In this document: piece by piece, positions 13,790 to 22,111 of the stretch | How the letters are laid out: each line of letters opens with the position of its first letter | Numbering within the stretch: position 1 is the first letter of the stretch | Source of the DNA: Sphingopyxis sp. | GTDB taxonomy: Bacteria; Pseudomonadota; Alphaproteobacteria; Sphingomonadales; Sphingomonadaceae | Direction of reading: 5' to 3' | NCBI GenBank assembly: GCA_013911715.1 | Contig: JACEST010000003.1 | Location: forward strand, 1-40,094 | DNA: 40,094 nt | The notes under the pieces: generated by a model | Told to the model about the DNA's origin: nothing | Seen by the model: only the letters and a program-made list of their open reading frames with translations | Databases searched by the model: none | Program-made: the position numbers and the translations under genes

Positions 13790-14241
13790 ACCTGTTGTTG
13801 ATACTGGCCATACTCGGCGGCCAGACGGCGAGCCCGCCACCGTGCGACAAGCCTGTCTATATGGTGGTATCGGGTCCGACGCATGACCGCGCGCGGATGC
13901 AGGCATATGCCAAGGCCATTGCCGATAGCGGATTATATCAGCAGCTCGGCGGCTATTATGTCAATGTGCCGGTCCCCGTTGCTACCTTTGAAGGGGATAT
14001 TCCGCCCAACCTCGCTACCCTGATCGTGCGCTTCCCTTGCCTCGCCAATGCGCGCGCCTTTTGGTACTCCAAAACCTATCAGGACAGCATCAAACCGCTA
14101 CGGCTGAACCCGTCGGCAGGGGATTATACGGTCACCGTCTATGCCGAAGTCCCGCTGCGCGCCGATATGGTGGGTAAGGTCGGGGATGCGGCTTACAAAG
14201 TGCCATTCGACGCCAATGGGGTGGAGCGGGTCCCGGACTGA
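13786..14241 (+). CDS. exported DUF1330 family protein
   Basis: The 151-residue product has a short hydrophobic N-terminus (MNLLLILAILGGQTAS) that looks like a signal peptide, followed by a DUF1330 dimeric alpha/beta-barrel domain: PVYMVVSGPTHDRARMQAYA, GLYQQLGGYYVNVP, TLIVRFPCLANARAFWYS and the basic C-terminal strand. DUF1330 proteins are usually cytoplasmic and about 95 residues; this one is longer and apparently exported. It is the last gene of the plus-strand operon and is followed by an IS remnant. Role unknown; like the VOC lipoprotein it would act outside the cytoplasm. Confidence 0.75.
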   Translation: MNLLLILAILGGQTASPPPCDKPVYMVVSGPTHDRARMQAYAKAIADSGLYQQLGGYYVNVPVPVATFEGDIPPNLATLIVRFPCLANARAFWYSKTYQDSIKPLRLNPSAGDYTVTVYAEVPLRADMVGKVGDAAYKVPFDANGVERVPD

Positions 14242-14283
14242 CGCCTCAATCTCATCAGGACAGGACCTAGGCTGAATCGACAT

Positions 14284-14532
14284 TCAGCACCAGAAGGCGA
14301 GCGCGGCGAGGCATAGGCTTGCCATATAGTTTTGCGGGATGCGGTCGTATCGGGTGGCGATGCGGCGGAGCTGCTTCTGAGCTTGTACTTCACCGGATCG
14401 AAGGCGCGTTTGCGGGGCATGCAGCTTCGCTGAGGGATGATCGGCTGGGCGCCGTCGGCCTCGACAAAGTCAAGGTTTGCGTAGGCATCATAAGCCTTGC
14501 GCCTCGCTCAACTCATATCGCTTGATGCCCAT
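14284..14532 (-). pseudogene. remnant of an IS5-family (IS427-type) transposase
   Basis: Minus-strand translation in different frames recovers ordered pieces of an IS5-type DDE transposase: MGIKRYELSEAQ from ATG 14532, then AYANLDFVEADGAQPIIP and RKRAFDPVKYKLR, and finally LRRIATRYDRIPQNYMAS with LCLAALAFWC and a stop at 14286-14284. The central catalytic part between the first two pieces and about 10 residues between the last two are missing, and the frame shifts between pieces. Only about 250 of the usual 750-850 bases remain, so it cannot be active. The 14242-14606 gap holds nothing else that I can identify. The remnant marks the end of the catabolic cluster and suggests that this boundary was once mobile. 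Confidence 0.8.
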
Positions 14533-14606
14533 AATGCCTCCGCAACCTGCGGATGCTCATGAATCAGACAATCAGCCGCTTGTGAATCCCTCAATGTCGA
14601 TACAGC

Positions 14607-15110
14607 CTAAGCCTCGCCGCGCGTTTCGATCAGCGATGCGGCCAGCGCCTCGGCGGGCGTTTTTCCGCCCCACAGCACGAACTGGAACACCGGATAGAAA
14701 CGCTCGCATTCGTCGATCGCGGTTTCGATGAGTGTTTCGGCGGCATCGAGCCCAAGCGCCCCATCGCTCCCGACGAGCAGGCCGTGGCGATACAATATCG
14801 TCCCGCTGTTCGACCACAGCTCGAAATGGCCGAGCCACAGCTGTTCGTTGATCAGCGCGAGCACCTCGTGCGTTCCGCTCTTCTGGTCCTCGACGACGCG
14901 GATGTCGGGAAAGGCGAGCAGCTGGATCACCCGGTCCTCGCCGCGCCACACTGCGCGCAGCTCATAATTGGTCCATGACCCTTGAACGGTCGCGACGATT
15001 TCGTCTTCGCTGACCATCTCGTGCGGCCAGCCATGCGCCTCGAAATAGGCGCTGATCATGTCGATCGGCGCGGCTTCCTGGTCTTCGTCGTCGTAGATAT
15101 TGTCGCTCAT
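14607..15110 (-). CDS. YbjN domain-containing protein
   Basis: The 167-residue acidic protein matches the YbjN family, a fold related to type III secretion chaperones: APIDMISAYFEAHGWPHEMV, IVATVQGSWTNYELRAVW, LLAFPDIRV, LINEQLWLGHFELW and FYPVFQFVLWGGKTPAEALA. It is cytoplasmic and of uncertain function; in enterobacteria YbjN affects motility and stress responses. ATG 15110 is chosen over two in-frame GTG codons just upstream. It is common in sphingomonads, often near proC, which is some 5 kb away here. Confidence 0.85.
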   Translation of the reverse strand: MSDNIYDDEDQEAAPIDMISAYFEAHGWPHEMVSEDEIVATVQGSWTNYELRAVWRGEDRVIQLLAFPDIRVVEDQKSGTHEVLALINEQLWLGHFELWSNSGTILYRHGLLVGSDGALGLDAAETLIETAIDECERFYPVFQFVLWGGKTPAEALAASLIETRGEA

Positions 15111-15170
15111 CACCACACGGCTTTAGCGGGTGGGCGCGGCAATGGCGAGTCTCGCGCGAACTTCCATTTC

Positions 15171-15252
15171 CCGTTCGCCTCGAGCGAAGTCGAGAGGCCT
15201 ATCGTCAAGGCGCAAGGCCGATGGGTGTCGCGACTTCGCTCGAGGCGAACGG
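15171..15252. repeat. inverted repeat, family CGTTCGCCTCGAGCGAAGTCGAG
   Basis: Two inverted copies (15171-15199 and 15230-15252) share CGTTCGCCTCGAGCGAAGTC and its complement. The same family occurs at 23213-23293. The repeat fills the gap between the YbjN and UbiK genes. Confidence 0.85.
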
Positions 15253-15257
15253 AAAAA

Positions 15258-15536
15258 TTAATCTTTGGGCTTGGCAGCGCGTTTCGGCGCTGGTGCTGCT
15301 TTGCCCTCCAGCGCGTCGAGGCGCAGCTTCAGCGCCTCGGCTTCGGCGCGCGCGGTGGCGGCCATTTGCTTGACCGCCTCAAATTCCTCGCGGCTGACAA
15401 AGTCCATGCGGCCGATCCATTCCTTGGCGCGCTCGCGCATCGCGGCTTCGGCCTCGCGGCCCGCGCCCGCCACGGTGCCTGCAACGCCGTTCATCACGCG
15501 CGCCAGATCGTCGAAAAAGCGGTTTTCACTTTGCAT
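15258..15536 (-). CDS. ubiK: UbiK-family accessory factor (BMFP domain)
   Basis: The 92-residue protein starts MQSENRFFDDLARVMNG, has a short amphipathic stretch, then FVSREEFEAVKQMAATARAE and a leucine-rich C-terminal coiled coil (LKLRLDALE), ending in a Lys/Ala/Pro tail. This is the UbiK/YqiC family, which forms trimers, binds membranes and supports ubiquinone biosynthesis through UbiJ. ATG 15536 is preferred, with AAGGA upstream; GTG 15539 is adjacent. It follows the TspO gene after a few bases and is probably co-transcribed with it. Confidence 0.88.
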   Translation of the reverse strand: MQSENRFFDDLARVMNGVAGTVAGAGREAEAAMRERAKEWIGRMDFVSREEFEAVKQMAATARAEAEALKLRLDALEGKAAPAPKRAAKPKD

Positions 15537-15540
15537 CACG

Positions 15541-16119
15541 TCATTCCTTGGCTGGCTCGGACTTGCTGATCGTCAATTGGGTGCTCGCGGCGGGCACTGC
15601 AAGTCTTTCGGCATCGGGATTCATCTGGTCAAACTGATAATTCAGGATCGCGGCAAAGCTGATCCACATCATATAGGGGACGAGCAGCCACGCGGCGATG
15701 CTGCGGATGCGGCCAAAGGCAAAGGCGGTGGCAATGGTCACCGCGATCATGAACAGGATGAGATAAAAAGCGGCGGTAATCTGGTGCGCCGCAAAGAACA
15801 GTGGCGACCAGCCCAAATTGGCGATGAAGGCGACCGCGAACAGCACCAGCGCCGCGCCGCGCCCCTGCGCCCCGCGCGCGTGCAAAATCATCGCCAGCGC
15901 GAGGCCGAGCATGGTGTAGAGGATCGGCCACACCAGCCCGAACACCCAGCCGGGCGGCATGATATCGGGCATAGCGAGGCTTGCGAACCAGCCATTTTCG
16001 AACCCGCTGTTCGACAAGAGGCCCGACAGGCTGCCCATCAGCACGGTCGCCGGCACCGTCACCAGCGCCCAGCGCAGGAACGACATGCGGAGCTGGTCGG
16101 CGGTCGCGAGCTGGGACAT
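15541..16119 (-). CDS. tspO: TspO/MBR family tryptophan-rich sensory protein
   Basis: This is a five-helix membrane protein of the TspO/translocator family, which binds porphyrins and related tetrapyrroles. Visible hallmarks are MPPGWVFGLVWPILYTMLGL, ANLGWSPLFFAAHQ, and AAWLLVPYMMWISFAAILNY near the end. Its 192 residues from ATG 16119 exceed the usual 160 because of an N-terminal lead and a polar C-terminal tail. An in-frame ATG at 16179 would give 212 residues and sit 7 bases from the tlyA stop; neither start has a strong ribosome site. It lies between tlyA and ubiK on the same strand. Confidence 0.9.
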   Translation of the reverse strand: MSQLATADQLRMSFLRWALVTVPATVLMGSLSGLLSNSGFENGWFASLAMPDIMPPGWVFGLVWPILYTMLGLALAMILHARGAQGRGAALVLFAVAFIANLGWSPLFFAAHQITAAFYLILFMIAVTIATAFAFGRIRSIAAWLLVPYMMWISFAAILNYQFDQMNPDAERLAVPAASTQLTISKSEPAKE

Positions 16120-16185
16120 TGTGTTGACGGGCCTTGCAATCAGGGGAGTGGTTGCGGGGGCTTGTCGCCAGTCAACCATGTGACG

Positions 16186-16926
16186 TCAACCCGCCGCCTG
16201 CGTTGCCGCCACCAGAAATTCGATATTGCCCTCGGGCCCGGTGATCGGGCTGGTCAGCAGCGCGTCGACGCGCCAGCCGATGCTGGCCAGCCACGCCTGC
16301 ACTTCGGCGCAGACGCGCTCGTGCACGGCGGAGTCGCGCACCACGCCTTTCTTGCCAATCTCATGCCGCTCGGCCTCGAACTGCGGTTTGATCAGCGCAA
16401 TCAGCCGCGCGCCGGGCTTGGCGAACCCCAGCGGGACGGGCAGCACCTTCGAAAGGCTAATGAAGCTCGCGTCGCACACGATCAAATCGACAGGCTCGGG
16501 GATGTGCGCTGCCGTCAGTACGCGCGCGCTGGTCTGTTCGAGCACGGTGACGCGCGGGTCTTGCCGCAATTTCCACGCCAGCTGGTTGGTTCCCGAATCG
16601 ACGGCGTAGACCCGCGCCGCGCCGCGCGTCAGCAGCACGTCGGTGAAGCCTCCGGTCGAGCTGCCAACGTCGATTGCCACCGCTTCCGTCATGTTCCAGC
16701 CGAGCGCGGCCAGCGCGTGATCGAGTTTGATCCCGCCGCGCGACACCCACGGATGATCGCGGCCTTTCAGCGTCAATACGGCATCGGCGGGCAATTGCTG
16801 TCCCGCCTTGTCCACCTTGCGGTCACCCGCGAACACCAGCCCGGCGAGGATTAGGGACTGTGCCCGTGCACGGCTGTCGGCATGGCCCTGCTCGACGACA
16901 AGCTGGTCGGCGCGCGTTTTGGTCAC
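16186..16926 (-). CDS. tlyA: TlyA family rRNA (cytidine-2'-O)-methyltransferase
   Basis: The 246-residue protein combines an N-terminal S4 RNA-binding domain (TRADQLVVEQGHADSRARAQ, about 4-60) with an FtsJ-type Rossmann methyltransferase. The catalytic K-D-K-E set is visible as Lys67 in SRGGIKLDHAL, Asp152 in CDASFIS, Lys180 in ALIKPQFE and Glu236 in GNIEFLV. The SAM site is DVGSSTGGFTD at 86-96. TlyA enzymes 2'-O-methylate cytidines in 23S and in some species also 16S rRNA. It overlaps the upstream DsbD-like gene by four bases. Confidence 0.93.
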   Translation of the reverse strand: MTKTRADQLVVEQGHADSRARAQSLILAGLVFAGDRKVDKAGQQLPADAVLTLKGRDHPWVSRGGIKLDHALAALGWNMTEAVAIDVGSSTGGFTDVLLTRGAARVYAVDSGTNQLAWKLRQDPRVTVLEQTSARVLTAAHIPEPVDLIVCDASFISLSKVLPVPLGFAKPGARLIALIKPQFEAERHEIGKKGVVRDSAVHERVCAEVQAWLASIGWRVDALLTSPITGPEGNIEFLVAATQAAG

Positions 16927-18824
16927 CGCGCCTCCGCCAGCTCAATCAGCGCCGCCGGGGTCAATATCTGCGCCAAAATCTGCGGCTTATCGGCGCCCGG
17001 CGCATACCAAAGATAGAGCGGCAAACTGTTGCGCCCCTGCTCGGCCAGCGCGCGGGTGATGACCGGATCGCCATTGGTCCAGTCGCCTTTCAACTGCACC
17101 ACGCCGGCCTTGTCAAACGCTGCCTGCACTTCGGAATTATTGAGGCTGGTCTGTTCATTGACTTTGCAGGTGATGCACCAGTCGGCGGTGAAATTGACAA
17201 ACACCGGCTTGCCCGATGCGCGCGCGGCAGCGAGCTTTTCGGGGCTATAGGCGCTCGTCGCCTGCGCCGCGATGGCCGCCGGGCTGGTGCGATCAACGCC
17301 GACTTGCTGCCACAACAGCCAGGTCAGGCCGAGCGCGGTCAGCGCCATTGGCACCGCCAGCCATTTGCGGAACGTCACCATCCACGCGCCGGGCTTGGGC
17401 AGGCGGCTGCGCAAGGCAGGTGAGAAAGCAATCCCTACAAACGGCAGTGCCAGCCCCAGACCGAGCCCGCCAAAGATCGGCAACGCCGCCGCCACTGGCA
17501 AAGCCAACGTCGCCCCCAACGCCGCCCCCATGAACGGCCCGCTGCACGGCGTGGCGACAAATGCCGCGAGCGCGCCGGTCGCAAAGCCGCCCTTGGCGCC
17601 GCCTGCGCGCGTCAACGCATCGCCGCCGCCAAAACTGGGGAGTTCAAACCAGCCCAGCAGATTGGCGGTGATGGCAAGCGTGAGCAACAGCAGCGCAAAC
17701 ACGCTCCACGGATTTTGCAGCTGGAACGCCCAGCCAATCTCTGCCCCGCCCGCGCGCAGCGCCAGCAACACGCCGCCAAGCGCCAATGCCACCGTGACCG
17801 CGCCCGCCAGATAGGCCATCGCTTCGACCTTCGCCTCGCGCGCCTCGCCGCCCGCGCGGGCCAGGCTGAGCGCTTTCAGACTCAATATCGGAAAGACGCA
17901 CGGCATCAGGTTGAGCAGCAATCCGCCGAGCACCGCGCCGCCCAGCGCCCAGCCGAACAAGGTCCAGTCGACGCCGCGCGCGGTCATCATCAGCGGCCTG
18001 CCTGCCGCCGGAACAGTGCCGGGGGACAGCTCCACTTCCAATCCGCGCGCGCCCTCGATCCGCAACAATGCCTCGGCGGGGCCGCTCGCGCTGCCTTTTG
18101 CCCGCGTCTCGATCACCAGCCAGTCGCCGTTGCGGCTGAAACTTTGCGGCGCGCGATAATCGACCAGATTGGCGGTCGCGACGAACAGATGCGGGCTGGC
18201 AAGTGCCACGCTCTCGGGCAGCGGAATCGCGACGCGCAGCCTATCTCCCTTGCGCTCCCAGCGCCCCGTGCGGTCGAGCAGCGGCGGCAGCGCCGCGCGC
18301 CAGCTGTCGAAACGCGGATCGGCCCTGGCTGCCGCGCCTGGCTCGCCTGCCACCAGCTTGACTGCAATCACCGCCTCTTCGGGAACGCATACTTCATCGG
18401 TGCAGGCGAGCCAGAAAGCCTTGCCGCTGAAGCTGAGGTCGGTCCCCGGCGCGACGTTGTCCGCCACATTGACCCGCGCGAGCAGCGCGTAAGGTTTTTT
18501 GTAAACATGGTTCATCAGGTCGAACAGCACCAGCGGTTCGGGCACCGGATAGGCGAAGGGGGCGACAGTGATGCCGTCGGGCAGGTCCCACTCAATCTGC
18601 AATCCGAACCCGGCATCGCCGCCATTTTTCCAATAGCCATGCCAGGTCGGCTTGGGTGTCATCACCAGTGCCAGCGTGGTCGCGCTGCCCGGCGTCGGCG
18701 CGTCATGTTCGGCGACCAGTTGCGGGGTGATGTTGGTGCCAACTTGCGCGAACGCAGGCACGGCCAGCACGGCGGCCAGCCAAAGCAGCAACAGGCGAAA
18801 GAGAGGCAGATTGGTTCGCGTCAT
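16923..18824 (-). CDS. dsbD: DsbD/ScsB-like thiol:disulfide interchange protein
   Basis: The 633-residue protein has three modules. A signal peptide (to about residue 26) leads into a periplasmic domain with Cys141 and Cys146 in CTDEVC. The membrane domain carries Cys309 in LNLMPCVFPILSLKALS and Cys427 in ATPCSGPF, the pair that moves electrons across the inner membrane. The C-terminal thioredoxin-like domain has Cys550-Ile-Thr-Cys553 in TADWCITCKVN. It transfers reducing power from cytoplasmic thioredoxin to periplasmic proteins. The N-terminal domain is the longer ScsB-like form. The stop overlaps the tlyA start by four bases; divergent from the phosphatase gene at 18903. Confidence 0.93.
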   Translation of the reverse strand: MTRTNLPLFRLLLLWLAAVLAVPAFAQVGTNITPQLVAEHDAPTPGSATTLALVMTPKPTWHGYWKNGGDAGFGLQIEWDLPDGITVAPFAYPVPEPLVLFDLMNHVYKKPYALLARVNVADNVAPGTDLSFSGKAFWLACTDEVCVPEEAVIAVKLVAGEPGAAARADPRFDSWRAALPPLLDRTGRWERKGDRLRVAIPLPESVALASPHLFVATANLVDYRAPQSFSRNGDWLVIETRAKGSASGPAEALLRIEGARGLEVELSPGTVPAAGRPLMMTARGVDWTLFGWALGGAVLGGLLLNLMPCVFPILSLKALSLARAGGEAREAKVEAMAYLAGAVTVALALGGVLLALRAGGAEIGWAFQLQNPWSVFALLLLTLAITANLLGWFELPSFGGGDALTRAGGAKGGFATGALAAFVATPCSGPFMGAALGATLALPVAAALPIFGGLGLGLALPFVGIAFSPALRSRLPKPGAWMVTFRKWLAVPMALTALGLTWLLWQQVGVDRTSPAAIAAQATSAYSPEKLAAARASGKPVFVNFTADWCITCKVNEQTSLNNSEVQAAFDKAGVVQLKGDWTNGDPVITRALAEQGRNSLPLYLWYAPGADKPQILAQILTPAALIELAEAR

Positions 18825-18902
18825 ATATGTGCAGTCCTTGCCCTATAGTCGAGTTTCGCGCAGAGCATAGCGCCTGTGGCACCACCCCTTGGAAACATCA
18901 TC

Positions 18903-20540
18903 ATGTTAATCAAACGCTGTCTGATTGCTTTGTTTTCCAGTCTCGCGCTGGTTTTGCCCGTCTCGGTTTCCGCCCAAACGCAGCCGGCCCCCAAGTTGAT
19001 CGTCGTCATCGCGGTCGACCAACTCTCTGCCGACCTGTTCGCCGAATATCGCGGACTGGTTACCGGCGGCCTCGCGCGCCTGTCGCAGGGCGCGGTGTTT
19101 CCAGCGGGCTATCAGGCGCATGCGGCAACCGAAACCTGCCCCGGCCATGCCACCATCCTGACCGGCGTGCATGCCGGACGCGCCGGGGTGATTGCCAACA
19201 ACTGGTTCGACCTGAACGTCGCGCGCGCCGACAAGCGCGTCTATTGCGCCGAAGATCCTGCCGTGCCGGGCACCGAATCGGGTGGCGGCAAATATTCAGC
19301 CTCGCCCGTGCATTTGTTGGTACCAACGCTGGGCCAGGCGATGAAGGCGCGCGACCCGCGCAGCCGCGTGGTGGCGGTGGCGGGCAAGGACCGCGCCGCG
19401 ATCATGATGGCGGGCGCGGGCGCCGACGAGACACTGTGGCTCGCCCCTGATGGACTCACCAGCTATCGCGGCACCGCATTGTCGCCGGTTGCGGGGCAAG
19501 CCGCGACCGCGATCGCCAATGCCATTGCCGCAGAAGGCAGGCCGCTTGACCTGCCTGTCCAATGCGCTGCGCGCGATATTCCCATTGCCCTGCCGCAGGG
19601 CGGAACAGTGGGGACCGGGCGATTTTCGCGGCCCGCAGGCAATTTTCGCGCCTTCCTCGCCTCGCCGCAGGCCGATGGCGCGGTACTCGCCGCCGCCGCT
19701 GCGCTGCGTGCTGACCGCAAGATGGGCGAAGGCGCGGCGACCGACCTTCTCATCATCGGCCTGTCAGCCACCGACTATGTTGGCCATGCCTTCGGCACCG
19801 AGGGTGCCGAGATGTGCCAGCAGATCTTGTCGATGGACCGCGATCTGGGCGATTTCTTCAAACGCCTCGATGCAACGGGTATCGATTATGTCGTCGCGCT
19901 CACCGCCGATCATGGCGGGCATGATCTGCCCGAGCGGCTGGTCCAGAACGCGATTCCCGCGGAGCGCGTCGATCCGGCGCTGGAACCGGCGGTGCTTGGG
20001 AAGGCGGTCGCCGCCAAGCTCGGCCTGACCGAACCCTTGCTCTATGGCGACGGGCCGTTCGGCGATTTTTACCTGTCAACGGCGCTCACCGCCGGGCAGC
20101 GCGCAGCGGCGCTGGGCGAACTGCGCGCGCAGCTTGCCGCGCACCGCCAGATCGAGGCGGTGTTCACTGCCGACGAGCTCAAAGCGCACCCAGTGTCGCG
20201 CCGCTCGCCCGAGCTGTGGAGCGTCAAGGATCGGCTGCGCGCGAGTTTCCACCCCGACCGGTCGGGAGATTTGGTCGTGGCACTAAAGCCGCGCGTCACC
20301 CCCATCCCCGAAACAGGCGTCGGCTATGTCGCGACGCACGGGTCGGTGTGGGATTATGACCGGCGCGTGCCGATGCTGTTCTGGCGCAAGGGGATGGCAG
20401 GCTTTGAACAACCCAATCCGGTGATGACGGTCGACATCATGCCGACGCTGGCGGCGCTGATCGGCCTGCCGGTCGATCCCAACAGCATTGATGGACGCTG
20501 CCTCGATCTGGTTTCCGGGCCATCAACCAGTTGCCCCTGA
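18903..20540 (+). CDS. PhoK-type alkaline phosphatase family protein
   Basis: The 545-residue exported enzyme starts MLIKRCLIALFSSLALVLPV and is cleaved near SVSA. The alkaline-phosphatase superfamily core shows metal ligand Asp39 in AVDQLSADLF, the phosphorylated Thr78 in TETCPGHATILTG, Asn99/Asn100 in VIANNWFD, Asp and His in SATDYVGHAFG, Asp-His in LTADHGGHDLP, and a late His in ATHGSVWDYDRRVPML. Thr as nucleophile with a nearby Asn matches the Sphingomonas PhoK phosphatase. It hydrolyses phosphomonoesters in the periplasm or outside the cell. An in-frame ATG at 18876 would add nine residues; 18903 is preferred because of the signal peptide and the GGAAAC upstream. Confidence 0.92.
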   Translation: MLIKRCLIALFSSLALVLPVSVSAQTQPAPKLIVVIAVDQLSADLFAEYRGLVTGGLARLSQGAVFPAGYQAHAATETCPGHATILTGVHAGRAGVIANNWFDLNVARADKRVYCAEDPAVPGTESGGGKYSASPVHLLVPTLGQAMKARDPRSRVVAVAGKDRAAIMMAGAGADETLWLAPDGLTSYRGTALSPVAGQAATAIANAIAAEGRPLDLPVQCAARDIPIALPQGGTVGTGRFSRPAGNFRAFLASPQADGAVLAAAAALRADRKMGEGAATDLLIIGLSATDYVGHAFGTEGAEMCQQILSMDRDLGDFFKRLDATGIDYVVALTADHGGHDLPERLVQNAIPAERVDPALEPAVLGKAVAAKLGLTEPLLYGDGPFGDFYLSTALTAGQRAAALGELRAQLAAHRQIEAVFTADELKAHPVSRRSPELWSVKDRLRASFHPDRSGDLVVALKPRVTPIPETGVGYVATHGSVWDYDRRVPMLFWRKGMAGFEQPNPVMTVDIMPTLAALIGLPVDPNSIDGRCLDLVSGPSTSCP

Positions 20541-20567
20541 CGCCGCCCTCGTCTAGCGGGGCGCGCT

Positions 20568-21401
20568 ATGGCTAAGGCATTGGACAGTTTTACCGGCACC
20601 CTGCTGCTGGTTGGATGCGGCAATATGGCGGGCGCAATGCTCGCGCGCTGGGTCGCGGCGGGGCTCAATCCGGCGCGGGTGCAAGTGGTCGATCCGTCGC
20701 CCGCTGCGCTGCCCACCGGGGTGACGCGCCATGACAGCGTCGCCGATTGGGCGGCGCGCGGCGCGCGGGCGCAGTGGGTACTGCTGGGAGTCAAGCCGCA
20801 GCAATTGGGCGAAATCGGGGCTGAGCTGGCACCGCACGTCACCGCCGACACGCGGTTGCTTTCGATTCTCGCCGGGGTGTCACTGGCCGATCTGGCGGCG
20901 CGCTTCGCGGATGCGCGCGCGCATGTCCGCATCCTGCCCAATCTGCCGGCGCGGATCGGGGCTGGGGTGACGGCGGTGGCGGCAACCGGCACCGATGCCA
21001 GCGACGACGCACTGCTCGATGCGCTGCTGACCCCGCTGGGCAGCGTGCTGCGGCTCGCCGACGACAGCCAGATGGATTTGGTCACCGCTTTCACCGGCAG
21101 CGGCCCCGCCTTCATCCTGCGCCTGATCGAGGCCTATGCGGCGGCCGGCGAGCGGCTGGGCTTCAGCGCCGACGACGCGCTGGCGCTCGCCTCGGCGACC
21201 TTTGGCGGCGCGACTGCATGGCTCGCCAGCAGCGGCGAAGCGCCCGCCACGCTGGTCGCGCAGGTCGCCAGCAAGGGTGGGACGACGCAGGCCGGGCTCG
21301 ACGTGCTCGACGCCGACGGCCGGCTCGTCGCGCTGATGACCGAAGTGCTGCGTGCGGCAAGGGACCGTGGGCGTGAACTGGCGGATATTGCGCGGGGGTA
21401 A
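20568..21401 (+). CDS. proC: pyrroline-5-carboxylate reductase ProC
   Basis: The 277-residue enzyme catalyses the last step of proline synthesis, NAD(P)H reduction of 1-pyrroline-5-carboxylate. The N-terminal Rossmann motif is LLLVGCGNMAGAMLARW; LLGVKPQQLGEI, ILPNLPARIGAGVTAV, TAFTGSGPAFILRLIEA and VASKGGTTQAGLDVL are the conserved core. The length fits. It follows the phosphatase gene by 27 bases on the same strand and ends just before a palindromic repeat. Confidence 0.95.
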   Translation: MAKALDSFTGTLLLVGCGNMAGAMLARWVAAGLNPARVQVVDPSPAALPTGVTRHDSVADWAARGARAQWVLLGVKPQQLGEIGAELAPHVTADTRLLSILAGVSLADLAARFADARAHVRILPNLPARIGAGVTAVAATGTDASDDALLDALLTPLGSVLRLADDSQMDLVTAFTGSGPAFILRLIEAYAAAGERLGFSADDALALASATFGGATAWLASSGEAPATLVAQVASKGGTTQAGLDVLDADGRLVALMTEVLRAARDRGRELADIARG

Positions 21402-21410
21402 ATTCCACCC

Positions 21411-21500
21411 GTCGCCCCTGCGAAGGCAGGGGCCGCTGGCAATAATGCACCTCGGCAAAGGTCAATGACCGCGCCCGGCCCCTGCCTTCGCAGGGGCGAC
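21411..21500. repeat. inverted repeat, family GTCGCCCCTGCGAAGGCAGGGG
   Basis: GTCGCCCCTGCGAAGGCAGG at 21411-21430 is repeated in inverted orientation at 21481-21500, with GGCC at the inner edges. The pair separates the convergent proC and marR-type genes and could serve as a two-way terminator. Confidence 0.85.
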
Positions 21501-21517
21501 GTTGACGGCCAAGGTTT

Positions 21518-22027
21518 TTAGCTGGCCTCCCCCAACCCCGCGACCCGCGCGCGTTCGCGCACCGGGATCAGCGCCTCGCTCACCCGCCAGAAGCCGGTGA
21601 CCGAATTTTGGCCCGCCGCAGTATAGGCGCGGCCCATCGCGTCGCGCAGCAGCGCGAACAACGCGCCTTCGACATGCTTGCCCGCGTCGGTCAGCCGCAA
21701 CTCTTTCTGCCGCCGGTCGCGTCCGCCCGGCCGCGTGATAACCAGCCCGCGCGCCTCGAGCGGCTTGAGCGCGCGCCCCAGCGATTGTTTGGTGATGCCC
21801 AGCAGTGCGAGCAAATCACTCACGGTCAGCCCCGGCTGGCGCGCGATGAAATAGAGCGCGCGATATTCGGCGCGGCCAAGCCCCTGTTCATCCAGCGCCG
21901 CATCGACCGCGCGCCAGAAATGCGCATGGCCGAAAAACAACAACTCGATTCCCCGCCGCACTTCAGCTTCACGTAAGAAAAGGGCAGACGCGGCGGTGGA
22001 TTGCGCAAGATAATTTTCATCACTCAT
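21518..22027 (-). CDS. MarR family transcriptional regulator
   Basis: The 169-residue protein begins MSDENYLAQSTAASALFLRE and has a MarR winged helix-turn-helix at about 50-120 (GLGRAEYRALYFIARQPGLT, ITKQSLGRALKPLEARGLV, RPGGRDRRQKELRLTDAG). It would act as a DNA-binding dimer. It is divergent from ilvE with 84 bases between the starts, so it may control that promoter and itself. The frame is open much further upstream, but that part is antisense to ilvE and runs through the tRNA gene, so ATG 22027 is taken as the start. Confidence 0.92.
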   Translation of the reverse strand: MSDENYLAQSTAASALFLREAEVRRGIELLFFGHAHFWRAVDAALDEQGLGRAEYRALYFIARQPGLTVSDLLALLGITKQSLGRALKPLEARGLVITRPGGRDRRQKELRLTDAGKHVEGALFALLRDAMGRAYTAAGQNSVTGFWRVSEALIPVRERARVAGLGEAS

Positions 22028-22111
22028 AGCCACTAGCGTTGCGCGGGACGCCCGCCTTTGGCAAGAGCGCGCATCACGCCGCGCCGCTTCCGTGCCACAG
22101 AAAGTCCGACC

